Shown: in pieces, positions 1-5,154 of the stretch
Position numbering within the stretch: the first letter of the stretch is position 1
How the letters are laid out: every line of letters begins with the position of its first letter
Source of the DNA: Clostridiales bacterium
GTDB taxonomy: Bacteria > Bacillota > Clostridia > Oscillospirales > Butyricicoccaceae
NCBI GenBank assembly: GCA_019420045.1
Contig: JAHZHY010000074.1
Span: 20,335-26,750, forward strand
Direction of reading: 5' to 3'
Length of the DNA stretch: 6,416 bases
Made by a program: the position numbers and the translations under genes
Notes under the pieces: generated by a model
Seen by the model: only the letters and a program-made list of their open reading frames with translations
Told to the model about the DNA's origin: nothing
Database searches by the model: none

Positions 1-306
1 ATGGCCGCCACGCTGGCAAACGGCGGGAAAAACCCGGTTACCGGTTTGTGCTGTGCCCAGAAGAGCCATTGCAAAACTGCCATGGCTGTGATGGTGTCCT
101 GCGGCATGTACGGCCAGTCGGGAGAATTCCTGGTGCGCACCGGCATGCCTGCCAAAAGCGGCGTGGGCGGGGGCATCATGTCGGCCATTCCCTCGAAGGG
201 TGGTCTGGGCGTGGTGGGCCCGGCCCTCAACGAAACGGGCAACAGCGCCGGCGGGATCGAGCTTCTCTCCCGCCTGTCCGATGAGATGGATCTGAGCATT
301 TTGTAA
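1..306 (+). CDS. glsA: Glutaminase (serine-dependent, GlsA family), C-terminal part, cut by the window edge
   Basis: Cytoplasmic glutaminase that hydrolyses L-glutamine to glutamate and ammonia. Only the last 101 residues are visible. The frame is open at base 1, and the ATG there is an internal methionine of the family's 'MAATLANGG' segment, not a start; the family is usually about 300-310 residues, so roughly 200 are missing. Diagnostic parts are LANGGKNPVTG (residues 5-15), CGMYGQSGEF (34-43) and PAKSGVGGGI (50-59). Tyr37 and Val55 are 18 residues apart, as are the active-site Tyr and Val of known bacterial glutaminases; the GVGGG loop lies in the active site. The C-terminal GNSAGG is also typical. 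The next gene starts 24 bases downstream on the same strand with no terminator between, so the two are probably co-transcribed. Family assignment is secure; the role (nitrogen supply or acid resistance) cannot be told from here. Confidence 0.93.
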   Translation: MAATLANGGKNPVTGLCCAQKSHCKTAMAVMVSCGMYGQSGEFLVRTGMPAKSGVGGGIMSAIPSKGGLGVVGPALNETGNSAGGIELLSRLSDEMDLSIL

Positions 307-309
307 AAG

Positions 310-323
310 CCGGGGCGCCCCGG
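310..323 (+). promoter_or_regulatory. Perfect GC palindrome overlapping the ribosome binding site of the acidic-tail gene
   Basis: CCGGGGCGCCCCGG is a perfect 14-base palindrome directly after the glutaminase stop codon. As RNA it can fold into a five-pair CCGGG/CCCGG stem with a GCGC loop. Its last two bases are the first two of the GGAGAAAGG ribosome binding region (322-330), so folding would partly hide that site. No U-tract follows, so it is not a terminator. The regulatory effect is inference. Confidence 0.4.
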
Positions 324-330
324 AGAAAGG

Positions 331-798
331 ATGGATACAATGAAACAATACACCCCGGCCATCGTGAACGAAATCAAGAAAAAGAGCATCTTTTCCTTCA
401 GCCGGAAATACGAGACCCGGTATTATGAAGGGGTACACCGTCAGGATGAGACGGTGCGGGCCCTTTGGATCGAGATGAATGCTTTGGGCAAACCGCTGTG
501 CTATCCCTGCGTTTTGTGGGAAGGGGAAAAACTCATGGCTTTCCGCAGCGGTATGACCCGGGAAAACAAGGCCATGATCCAGCGGTGGACAGAGGTGATC
601 TCCCCGGAGAAAAAAGAGGAGTTTTCCATCGAGGAATTGGAGGAAGGAGACTTTTCCTCCATCTATCAGAAAGCCAAGGACAAGGCGGATCAGCTGGAAG
701 GACTGATCATGCCCGACGAGGAAGATTGGACCGACGAAGAGCTTTTGGCTGACGAATCTCTGGCCGATGAGGACGAGGACGAATCTTCACTAAATTGA
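331..798 (+). CDS. Small protein of unknown function with a strongly acidic C-terminal tail
   Basis: I do not recognise this 155-residue protein. It has no signal peptide and no membrane segment, so it is probably cytoplasmic. Residues 1-100 are mixed and fairly basic at the start (KKKSIFSFSRKYETRYY), with a small hydrophobic stretch around PLCYPCVLWEGEKLMAF; residues 85-125 look helical and charged; residues 128-155 are almost all Asp and Glu, with the near-repeat LADESLADEDEDES. An acidic tail recalls the RNA polymerase delta subunit, but the rest does not match what I know of that family, so I do not claim it. GGAG (322-325) is 5 bases before ATG 331; an in-frame ATG at 340 lies 9 bases after AAAGG (326-330) and is a good alternative start (MKQYTPAIV). 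It follows the glutaminase gene closely, which suggests one operon, and is followed by a strong terminator. Codon use is like that of its neighbours. Confidence 0.8.
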   Translation: MDTMKQYTPAIVNEIKKKSIFSFSRKYETRYYEGVHRQDETVRALWIEMNALGKPLCYPCVLWEGEKLMAFRSGMTRENKAMIQRWTEVISPEKKEEFSIEELEEGDFSSIYQKAKDKADQLEGLIMPDEEDWTDEELLADESLADEDEDESSLN

Positions 799-813
799 AT
801 ATATCCACCAAGC

Positions 814-870
814 ACAGCGGGGCGAAAATTCACGATGTTGAATTTCTGCCCCGCTGTTTTTCTCTTTTTC
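814..870 (+). terminator. Rho-independent terminator of the glutaminase / acidic-tail transcript
   Basis: A perfect ten-pair stem (814-823 with 848-857, ACAGCGGGGC/GCCCCGCTGT) continues past a small internal mismatch into a seven-pair AAATTCA/TGAATTT stem (826-832 with 839-845) around a six-base loop. A T-rich run (857-869) follows. It lies 15 bases after the stop of the acidic-tail gene. There is no T-run on the opposite side, so it works rightward only. Confidence 0.92.
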
Positions 871-997
871 TCAAAAATTCATTTGGGAAAAATAAAAGAA
901 ATGTCGGTCAGAATCCATGAAAAACCCGGGAAAAATCCGGTATATTTGTGCTTAGAGCTGAAAAAATCACAAAGGCGCAAAAAAAACCAGCCAAGGC

Positions 998-1026
998 TTG
1001 ACAAATGAGAGATTGTATACTATGAT
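998..1026 (+). promoter_or_regulatory. Sigma-A (sigma-70 type) promoter of the peptide-binding protein gene
   Basis: A perfect -35 box TTGACA (998-1003), a 17-base spacer and a -10 box TATGAT (1021-1026; five of six match TATAAT) sit in an A/T-rich gap 68 bases before the start codon. Transcription should start near 1031-1034, giving a leader of about 60 bases. This is the strongest promoter in the window by consensus. No operator was identified with certainty. Confidence 0.85.
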
Positions 1027-1029
1027 GAA

Positions 1030-1093
1030 CGCACATTCACGATGTTAAAACCCGGCGAGCCGGGAAATTCAGACAGAAAGAGGCGAATGTGCG
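1030..1093 (+). promoter_or_regulatory. Structured leader RNA of the peptide-binding protein gene (9-bp inverted repeat around a small hairpin)
   Basis: CGCACATTC (1030-1038), at or around the expected transcription start, is an exact reverse complement of GAATGTGCG (1085-1093), the nine bases right before ATG 1094. Between them is a CCCGG/CCGGG hairpin (1051-1055 with 1060-1064, loop CGAG). The ribosome binding site AAAGAGG (1077-1083) lies just inside the long-range helix, so pairing could limit ribosome access; alternatively the two DNA arms could be operator half-sites. With a start at 1033 only six pairs remain in the RNA. The pairing is seen in the sequence; its function is inference. 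Confidence 0.4.
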
Positions 1094-2668
1094 ATGCAGA
1101 AGAAAACGAGAAAAATGGTGGCGCTGGTTCTGGCAGGAGCGCTGATGAGCGGCATATTCGCCGCCTGTGCCAAGGACAATGGCGCTACAGAAGGTTCGGC
1201 CGTCAGCCGCAGCATGGGAAGCGATGGGGATACCGCCTCGGCGGAAAAGCGGAGCACCCTGGTGATTGCCACCGAAAGCGAGCCGCCCACCCTGCACCCT
1301 TTTGATCACAAGGCGGTCACCGCTGGTTATATGAATCTGCTCACCTTCAATGCCCTGATGGCCATTGACCCTGAGACATTGGAGCCGGTGACCGACCTGG
1401 CCGAAAGCTATGAGACCGTGAGCGATACCGAATGGGTCTTTACCTTGAAGCAGGGCATTACCTTCCATGACGGAAGCACCCTGGACGCCCAGGATGTAAA
1501 GGCTTCCATGGAATATGCCAAGACTTACCCCACCACCAAGGACTACACTTCCTTCTGGACCGACATCCAGGTGGTAGACGATACCCATGTGAAGATCACC
1601 ACCGACGGCCCCTATGCCATGGTGCTCAACGACATGGCCAGCATTGACATTTTGCCCAGCGAACTCATCGACGAGGGCAATGACTTTAACGAAAACCCAG
1701 TGGGCACAGGTCCCTATTGCTTTGTGGAGTGGAACCGGGGCGACAATATTACTTTTGAGAAAAACCCCAACTTCTTTGACACCGAGCATCAGCCCTCCAT
1801 GGAGACCATCACCTGGCGGATCATTCCCGAAGGCTCTTCCCGCACCATTGCCCTCCAGGCCGGAGAAGTGGACTTCATCATGGAAGTAGAAGCCACCGAT
1901 ATCACCCGACTGAAGGAAGACGAGGCCATCACTGTACAGGAAAACGAAGGCACCCGCATGAACTTCATGGCCATGAACAGCGAAGCCGGGCCCTTTGAGA
2001 ATCCCTGGTTCCGCAAAGCGGTCAGCGCCGCAGTGGACCGGGAGGCCGTGGTCACCGTATCCTGCGACGGTCAGGGCATTGTGGCTTTGGGCCAGACTTC
2101 TCCCGCCTTCCCCGGATACAGCGAAGAGAACTCCCAGGATTATGATGTGAAAAAGGCCAAGGAGTATTTGAAGAAATCGGGCATTGATCCGGAAGATGCC
2201 ACCTTCACCTGCCTGGCTTGCACCGATGCCAACCGCCGTGCCGCCGAAGTAATCCAGGCCAACCTGGCAGAGATCGGCATCACCATGGAGATTGAGACTC
2301 TGGACTATGCCACCCACCTCAACGCCATCATGAGCGGCGATTATGAAGCGGCCATCCAGGGCTACACCGCCAGCAATATGTATGCCTATAACATCGGCCT
2401 CTATCATTCCTCCGCCATCGACGCTGCCAACCTGGCCCGTATCGACGACCAGAAGGTGGACAGTTTGATCGAACAGGCCAAAACCCAGTTGGACAGCACC
2501 CAGCGGGAAGCCACTTTCACAGAGCTCTCTGAGTATCTCAACGACTGGACTCCCTTTGTTCCCTTGTATCAGACCGTTGTGATCAAGGCCTATGACAAAG
2601 ACCTGGAAGGGGTCGTTGTGGGCAAAGACGGCAATGTGGCCTTTGAAGATGTGCGCTGGAGCGATTAA
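1094..2668 (+). CDS. Extracellular peptide-binding lipoprotein of an ABC importer (SBP family 5, DppA/OppA type)
   Basis: Substrate-binding subunit of an ABC importer, anchored on the outer face of the membrane, that probably binds short peptides or a related nutrient and hands them to a Dpp/Opp-type permease. The 524-residue length fits the family. Residues 1-24 are a lipoprotein signal (basic QKKTRK, hydrophobic core, then IFAAC) with likely lipidated Cys25; Phe at -3 makes the lipobox slightly atypical. A Ser/Gly/Asp-rich linker follows to about residue 55. The family signature is clear: LAESYE (102-107), WVFTLKQGITFHDG (114-127), then LDAQDVKASMEYAK, and later PVGTGPY. The C-terminus VAFEDVRWSD is also typical. 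ATG 1094 follows AAAGAGG (1077-1083) by ten bases. The gene is a lone transcription unit with its own promoter and terminator; no permease or ATPase gene is beside it on this strand. The exact substrate cannot be read from sequence. Confidence 0.93.
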   Translation: MQKKTRKMVALVLAGALMSGIFAACAKDNGATEGSAVSRSMGSDGDTASAEKRSTLVIATESEPPTLHPFDHKAVTAGYMNLLTFNALMAIDPETLEPVTDLAESYETVSDTEWVFTLKQGITFHDGSTLDAQDVKASMEYAKTYPTTKDYTSFWTDIQVVDDTHVKITTDGPYAMVLNDMASIDILPSELIDEGNDFNENPVGTGPYCFVEWNRGDNITFEKNPNFFDTEHQPSMETITWRIIPEGSSRTIALQAGEVDFIMEVEATDITRLKEDEAITVQENEGTRMNFMAMNSEAGPFENPWFRKAVSAAVDREAVVTVSCDGQGIVALGQTSPAFPGYSEENSQDYDVKKAKEYLKKSGIDPEDATFTCLACTDANRRAAEVIQANLAEIGITMEIETLDYATHLNAIMSGDYEAAIQGYTASNMYAYNIGLYHSSAIDAANLARIDDQKVDSLIEQAKTQLDSTQREATFTELSEYLNDWTPFVPLYQTVVIKAYDKDLEGVVVGKDGNVAFEDVRWSD

Positions 2669-2700
2669 CCCCCCTCACCTCTTTTGATAGAACCCAAATG

Positions 2701-2743
2701 AAAAGAGCCCGTTTTCCACAAACTGTGGAAAACGGGCCCTTTT
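2701..2743. terminator. Two-way terminator between convergent genes
   Basis: A perfect 14-pair stem (2707-2720 with 2724-2737, GCCCGTTTTCCACA and its complement, loop AAC) extends past one A/C mismatch by AAAAG/CTTTT. T-runs lie on the right for plus-strand transcripts and, as the complement of AAAAG, on the left for minus-strand transcripts. It sits 38 bases after the stop of the binding-protein gene and about 15 bases beyond the stop of the convergent flavoprotein gene, so it probably ends both transcripts. Confidence 0.9.
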
Positions 2744-2758
2744 CTGCGTATCAGGTTA

Positions 2759-3367
2759 TCAGGGGCCTTCGATGTCCATACGGCACATTTCTTCATAAGA
2801 TACACCGTTTTCTTTGCCATAGTCTTTCCAGTACCGGTTGCCCGCCCGGATGAACAAAAAGCGGGGCAGAGGCATGGCCGTGGCGATCTCTGCCTCTTTT
2901 CCTTGTGCCACAGCGGCAGCCAGCCGTCCGATGGCCTTTTCGGCCCGGGAACGGAAGGGGGTGCGCAAAATGGCTTCCCCGCTGCCCAGCTTCATGACAG
3001 CTCCCATGGGAAAGCCCACCGTTTTGGCAAACAGCCGCAGGATATCCACCGCCACATCGTTTTGTCCCGGCTCCAGAAAGCCGCAGTTGATGAGCACCGA
3101 CAGGCGGGGCTTGTTTTTTGGAGGGTTGCGCTGCACTTCTTCCAGAAAAGCCAGAAGCTCCACCGGCAGGCTGTCCACATACAGGGGAAAAACCAAAAGC
3201 AGATGGGAGAAGTGTTCCATCTCCTGGATAAGATGGGCGGCCGGTTGGCCTTTGAGAGCAAAATACTGGCAGGGAAGGGAGCACCGGGCGGAAAACAGGG
3301 CGGCATATTCTTTGGAGTTGGAACGGGGGGCCCGGGGGCTGGCGTTGAGGATCATCACTTGTTCCAC
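2759..3367 (-). CDS. NAD(P)H-dependent oxidoreductase-like flavodoxin-fold protein (GTG start)
   Basis: Cytoplasmic flavodoxin-fold protein, 202 residues, probably an FMN-binding NAD(P)H-dependent reductase; substrate unknown. The N-terminus VEQVMILNASPRAPRSNS gives the first strand and the FMN-phosphate loop (NASPR at 8-12, with SNS at 16-18). HLLLVFPLYVDSLP (55-68) is the strand and loop that usually contacts the flavin ring. VLINCGFLEPGQ (91-102) is the next strand, and PRFLFIRAGNRYWKDYGKENG (168-188) resembles the C-terminus of clostridial relatives. It lacks the CxGCxxC motif. I chose GTG 3367 because AGGAGG (3375-3380) lies seven bases upstream; the inner ATG at 3355, which overlaps the upstream TGA, is 19 bases from that site. 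The frame stays open up to 3730, but that stretch is antisense-like overlap with the upstream gene. The start overlaps the upstream gene by 13 bases, implying translational coupling. Confidence 0.85.
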   Translation of the reverse strand: MEQVMILNASPRAPRSNSKEYAALFSARCSLPCQYFALKGQPAAHLIQEMEHFSHLLLVFPLYVDSLPVELLAFLEEVQRNPPKNKPRLSVLINCGFLEPGQNDVAVDILRLFAKTVGFPMGAVMKLGSGEAILRTPFRSRAEKAIGRLAAAVAQGKEAEIATAMPLPRFLFIRAGNRYWKDYGKENGVSYEEMCRMDIEGP

Positions 3368-3861
3368 GAGAGCACCTCCTTTTCTGCTGCATCCTGCACT
3401 TCTTCTTCCCGGCAGAAGATCACTTTGTAGGATTTGAAATTCATATTCTTCTGGTTCCGTTCCACCAGACGGCGAAACAGGTCTTTTTCTTCCTGGCTCT
3501 CCGGGCCATAGGCTAAAATGACAGCATCTTTTTCTGCCACCAGCCGCTGCACATGATGGGTTTCTCCCATATGGGGGCGGAGAAAGGCCTGCTGGATGGG
3601 CAGAGAGCGTTCCAGCATGGCTTTCATCGGGGGCGCCCAGCTGCCGAACACCACCCGGCTCACATAGAGCACCCGGCGGCTGCGGGCGATGAGGGGATAG
3701 ATCTGGGGTGCGTCGTCCCGGATGACGCACCGGCCAGGGGTTTTGACCCAGCAGCCAAAGCAGCCCACGCAGGGGGCCACTTTCTTCTGGGACAGGTCGA
3801 TATATTCCCGTTCCGGAGCTGCGGGCAGGGAAAGGGGTCGATCACTGAGGATCAGCTCCAT
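3355..3861 (-). CDS. Flavodoxin-family protein with CxGCxxC motif, lacking the N-terminal phosphate loop
   Basis: A 168-residue cytoplasmic protein of the flavodoxin / NADPH-dependent FMN reductase superfamily. The marker is APCVGCFGCWVKTPGRCVIRDD (29-50): Cys31, Cys34, Cys37 and Cys45, as in clostridial 'iron-sulfur flavoprotein-like' reductases. RVLYVSRVVFGSWAPPMKAMLER (63-85) is the central strand and flavin-ring loop, and DAVILAYGP (112-120) the next strand. Relatives usually begin with strand one and a GSPR phosphate loop followed by a helix; here residues 1-20 (MELILSDRPLSLPAAPEREY) go straight from a short strand to the second strand, with no loop motif. Whether it still binds FMN is open. 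ATG 3861 follows GGAGG (3871-3875) by nine bases. It is the first gene of a two-gene unit, overlapping the next by 13 bases, and sits behind a TATAAT box. The physiological role is unknown. Confidence 0.85.
   Translation of the reverse strand: MELILSDRPLSLPAAPEREYIDLSQKKVAPCVGCFGCWVKTPGRCVIRDDAPQIYPLIARSRRVLYVSRVVFGSWAPPMKAMLERSLPIQQAFLRPHMGETHHVQRLVAEKDAVILAYGPESQEEKDLFRRLVERNQKNMNFKSYKVIFCREEEVQDAAEKEVLSWNK
3373..3380 (-). promoter_or_regulatory. Strong ribosome binding site that fixes a GTG start inside the upstream gene
   Basis: Reading the minus strand, AGGAGGTG lies inside the last codons of the upstream flavoprotein gene, with seven bases between AGGAGG and GTG 3367. It nearly matches the full anti-Shine-Dalgarno complement. 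It is the main reason to start the downstream gene at GTG rather than at the in-frame ATG 12 bases later or at the distant ATG at 3730. Confidence 0.8.
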
Positions 3862-3908
3862 AAATAAAGTCCTCCATTTGATTTTGAAATGATAGATGGA
3901 ATCGCTTT

Positions 3909-3914
3909 ATTATA
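3909..3914 (-). promoter_or_regulatory. Likely promoter (-10 box) of the two flavoprotein genes
   Basis: Reading the minus strand there is a perfect TATAAT (3909-3914) 47 bases before the start codon, in an A/T-rich gap just beyond the permease terminator. No good -35 box is seen at 16-18 bases (the place holds TATATT-like sequence) and there is no TG extension. It may therefore be a weak or activator-dependent promoter. The position supports it more than the sequence does. Confidence 0.5.
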
Positions 3915-3960
3915 AGGGATTTGGCAGAAAAAATATAGAGTGAATTTTGTGGGAATGGAT

Positions 3961-3992
3961 AAAAAAGCCCTCCTGGCAAGCAGGAGGGCTTT
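3961..3992 (-). terminator. Rho-independent terminator of the permease gene
   Basis: A ten-pair stem AGCCCTCCTG/CAGGAGGGCT (3966-3975 with 3981-3990), extendable by two A/T pairs, has a five-base loop. On the minus strand it is followed by six T (complement of 3961-3966). It lies about 17 bases after the permease stop codon and cuts the permease off from the flavoprotein genes. Confidence 0.92.
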
Positions 3993-4008
3993 GGATATTC
4001 CTTTTGAT

Positions 4009-4917
4009 TTACGAGCGGCTGAACTGGGAGCGGATGCGGGGGTCAATGATCACATACAGGAGGTCCACCACCAGATTGATGATGGAGAAGCAGAAGGCAA
4101 AGGTGATGACGCATCCCAGAATCATGGGGAAATCCCGTTCGTTGATGGAATCCACCAGCAGCCGGCCGATGCCCGGCCAGGAGAAGATCAGCTCCACCAG
4201 AATGGAACCGCTGAACACCTCGCACAGCCGCAGGCCCATGACAGTGACGATGGGGATCAGAGCGTTGCGCAAAGCGTGTTTCCGCACCACCACTTTGAAT
4301 GCCTGGCCCTTGGCCCGGGCGGTGGTGATGTAATCCTGGCGGATGGTCTCCAGCATGGAGGAGCGGGTAATACGGGAAATAAAGGCCATGTTTCCAAAGG
4401 CCAGAGTAAAGGCTGGAAGCACCAGACTGCTGAATGTCAGGCTGCCGGAGGTGGGGAACCAGCCCAGATGCAGCGCAAAAAGAATGAGCATCAGCATTCC
4501 CAGCCAGAAGTTGGGCATGCTCACGCCGAAAAAGGAGATCAGCATGCTGACATTGTCAAAAAGGGTGTTTTGCTTGATGGCAGCCCATACGCCGATGGGA
4601 AGGGCCAGAACCAGGGTGACAATACCGGCTGCTGCGGTGAGCTTGATGGTTTTGGGCAGACGCACGCCCAGCTGGATTCGCACATAGCTGTCTTCCGCGA
4701 AGATCTCCTTCATGGTGCGGGCGTATTGAACCAGGATCGGATCGTTGAGCCCTCGCTCTTCCCGGATGATCTCGGCCTCCTCCGGGGTGGCCGCTTTGCG
4801 CACCGCCGAACGGTCGGCATTGCCCGGGGCAAAATAGAAGAGCAGATAGACGATGAAGGTGGCGCCGAACAGCACCGGCAGCAAGATGATCAGACGCTTG
4901 AGCACATATTTCCACAT
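4009..4917 (-). CDS. ABC importer permease, DppB/OppB type, without neighbouring partner subunits
   Basis: Integral membrane subunit of a peptide (or nickel/oligosaccharide-like) ABC importer. The 302 residues are full length for the DppB/OppB family. Membrane segments are seen at about 9-29, 95-114, 122-150, 162-181, 215-242 and 266-291, six in all. The hallmark EAA loop that docks on the ATPase is TTARAKGQAFKVVVRKHALR (198-217), followed by NALIPIVTVMG. VELIFSWPGIGRLLVDSI (241-258) and the C-terminal DLLYVIIDPRIR are classic for the family. ATG 4917 follows GAGGG (4925-4929) by seven bases. It normally works as a dimer with DppC and two ATPases, yet a terminator follows the stop directly and no partner gene is in the window. 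The peptide-binding lipoprotein 1.3 kb away on the other strand may be a partner, but this is only a guess. Confidence 0.93.
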   Translation of the reverse strand: MWKYVLKRLIILLPVLFGATFIVYLLFYFAPGNADRSAVRKAATPEEAEIIREERGLNDPILVQYARTMKEIFAEDSYVRIQLGVRLPKTIKLTAAAGIVTLVLALPIGVWAAIKQNTLFDNVSMLISFFGVSMPNFWLGMLMLILFALHLGWFPTSGSLTFSSLVLPAFTLAFGNMAFISRITRSSMLETIRQDYITTARAKGQAFKVVVRKHALRNALIPIVTVMGLRLCEVFSGSILVELIFSWPGIGRLLVDSINERDFPMILGCVITFAFCFSIINLVVDLLYVIIDPRIRSQFSRS

Positions 4918-4991
4918 GGGCGGACCCTCGATCCTTTATTGGAATAGGCCAAAAGAGCAAAGAAAAAAGGCCGCTGATTTGGCACTATTAA

Positions 4992-5020
4992 ACCATAACA
5001 CAATCCCCCGCCCTTTTCAA
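4992..5020 (-). promoter_or_regulatory. Promoter of the permease gene
   Basis: Reading the minus strand: TTGAAA (5015-5020; five of six match TTGACA), a 17-base spacer, then TATGGT (4992-4997; four of six match TATAAT) preceded by TGT, an extended -10 element. Transcription would start near 4985, giving a leader of about 70 bases before ATG 4917. It lies well downstream of the MATE terminator, so the permease has its own transcript. Confidence 0.7.
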
Positions 5021-5092
5021 GGAGGCAGAGGGCCGGGAAGAGAGTTTCGGGGCTGAACAGGTGGAGAAAAAAAGCCGCCGGTTTTGTGCAAA

Positions 5093-5118
5093 TTAGTTAA
5101 TTACTTTGTAACAACTAA
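5093..5118. promoter_or_regulatory. A/T-rich imperfect palindrome, possible operator
   Basis: TTAGTT-AA-TTAC, a TTT centre, then GTAA-C-AACTAA form a 26-base dyad; the arms differ by one base in the gap between half-sites. It sits between the MATE terminator and the permease promoter, its -35 box about 73 bases away. The shape is like sites bound by dimeric winged-helix repressors, but no regulator gene is near. The right arm touches the A-tract of the terminator, so it may be only A/T-rich sequence. Confidence 0.3.
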
Positions 5119-5154
5119 AAAAATCCCCAAGGACGAAGGTCCTTGGGGAAAAAA
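5117..5154 (-). terminator. Rho-independent terminator of the MATE transporter gene
   Basis: A perfect eleven-pair stem TCCCCAAGGAC/GTCCTTGGGGA (5124-5134 with 5139-5149) has a four-base loop. On the minus strand it is followed by seven T (complement of 5117-5123). It begins only about five bases after the MATE stop codon. Confidence 0.92.

Noticed and set aside
1..306. Reading base 1 as the true start of a short 101-residue protein
   Set aside because: The sequence begins in the middle of the glutaminase family's conserved core, so the ATG at base 1 is an internal methionine at the window edge.
901..1008. A 35-residue lysine/arginine-rich open frame in the gap before the binding-protein gene
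   Set aside because: It lies after a terminator with no promoter or good ribosome binding site of its own and ends inside the -35/-10 region of the next promoter; the Lys content follows from A-tracts.
1042..1305. An 87-codon plus-strand frame starting in the leader of the binding-protein gene
   Set aside because: Its ATG at 1042 lies only about ten bases from the expected transcription start with no ribosome binding site, and most of it overlaps the signal peptide and N-terminal domain of the real gene in another frame.
1037..2407. A 456-codon open frame on the minus strand opposite the peptide-binding protein gene
   Set aside because: It is antisense to a clear family-5 binding protein, has no recognisable domain, and long antisense frames are expected in GC-rich genes with strong codon bias.
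3368..3730. N-terminal extension of the second flavoprotein up to an ATG at 3730
   Set aside because: The extension overlaps the upstream flavoprotein gene in another frame and looks like low-information Pro/Arg-rich sequence, while the conserved N-terminus and the AGGAGG site support GTG 3367.
3940..4947. A 335-codon open frame on the plus strand opposite the permease gene
   Set aside because: It runs through the permease terminator and the whole permease gene in antisense, is rich in His/Gln/Asp typical of reverse-strand readings, and matches no family I know.
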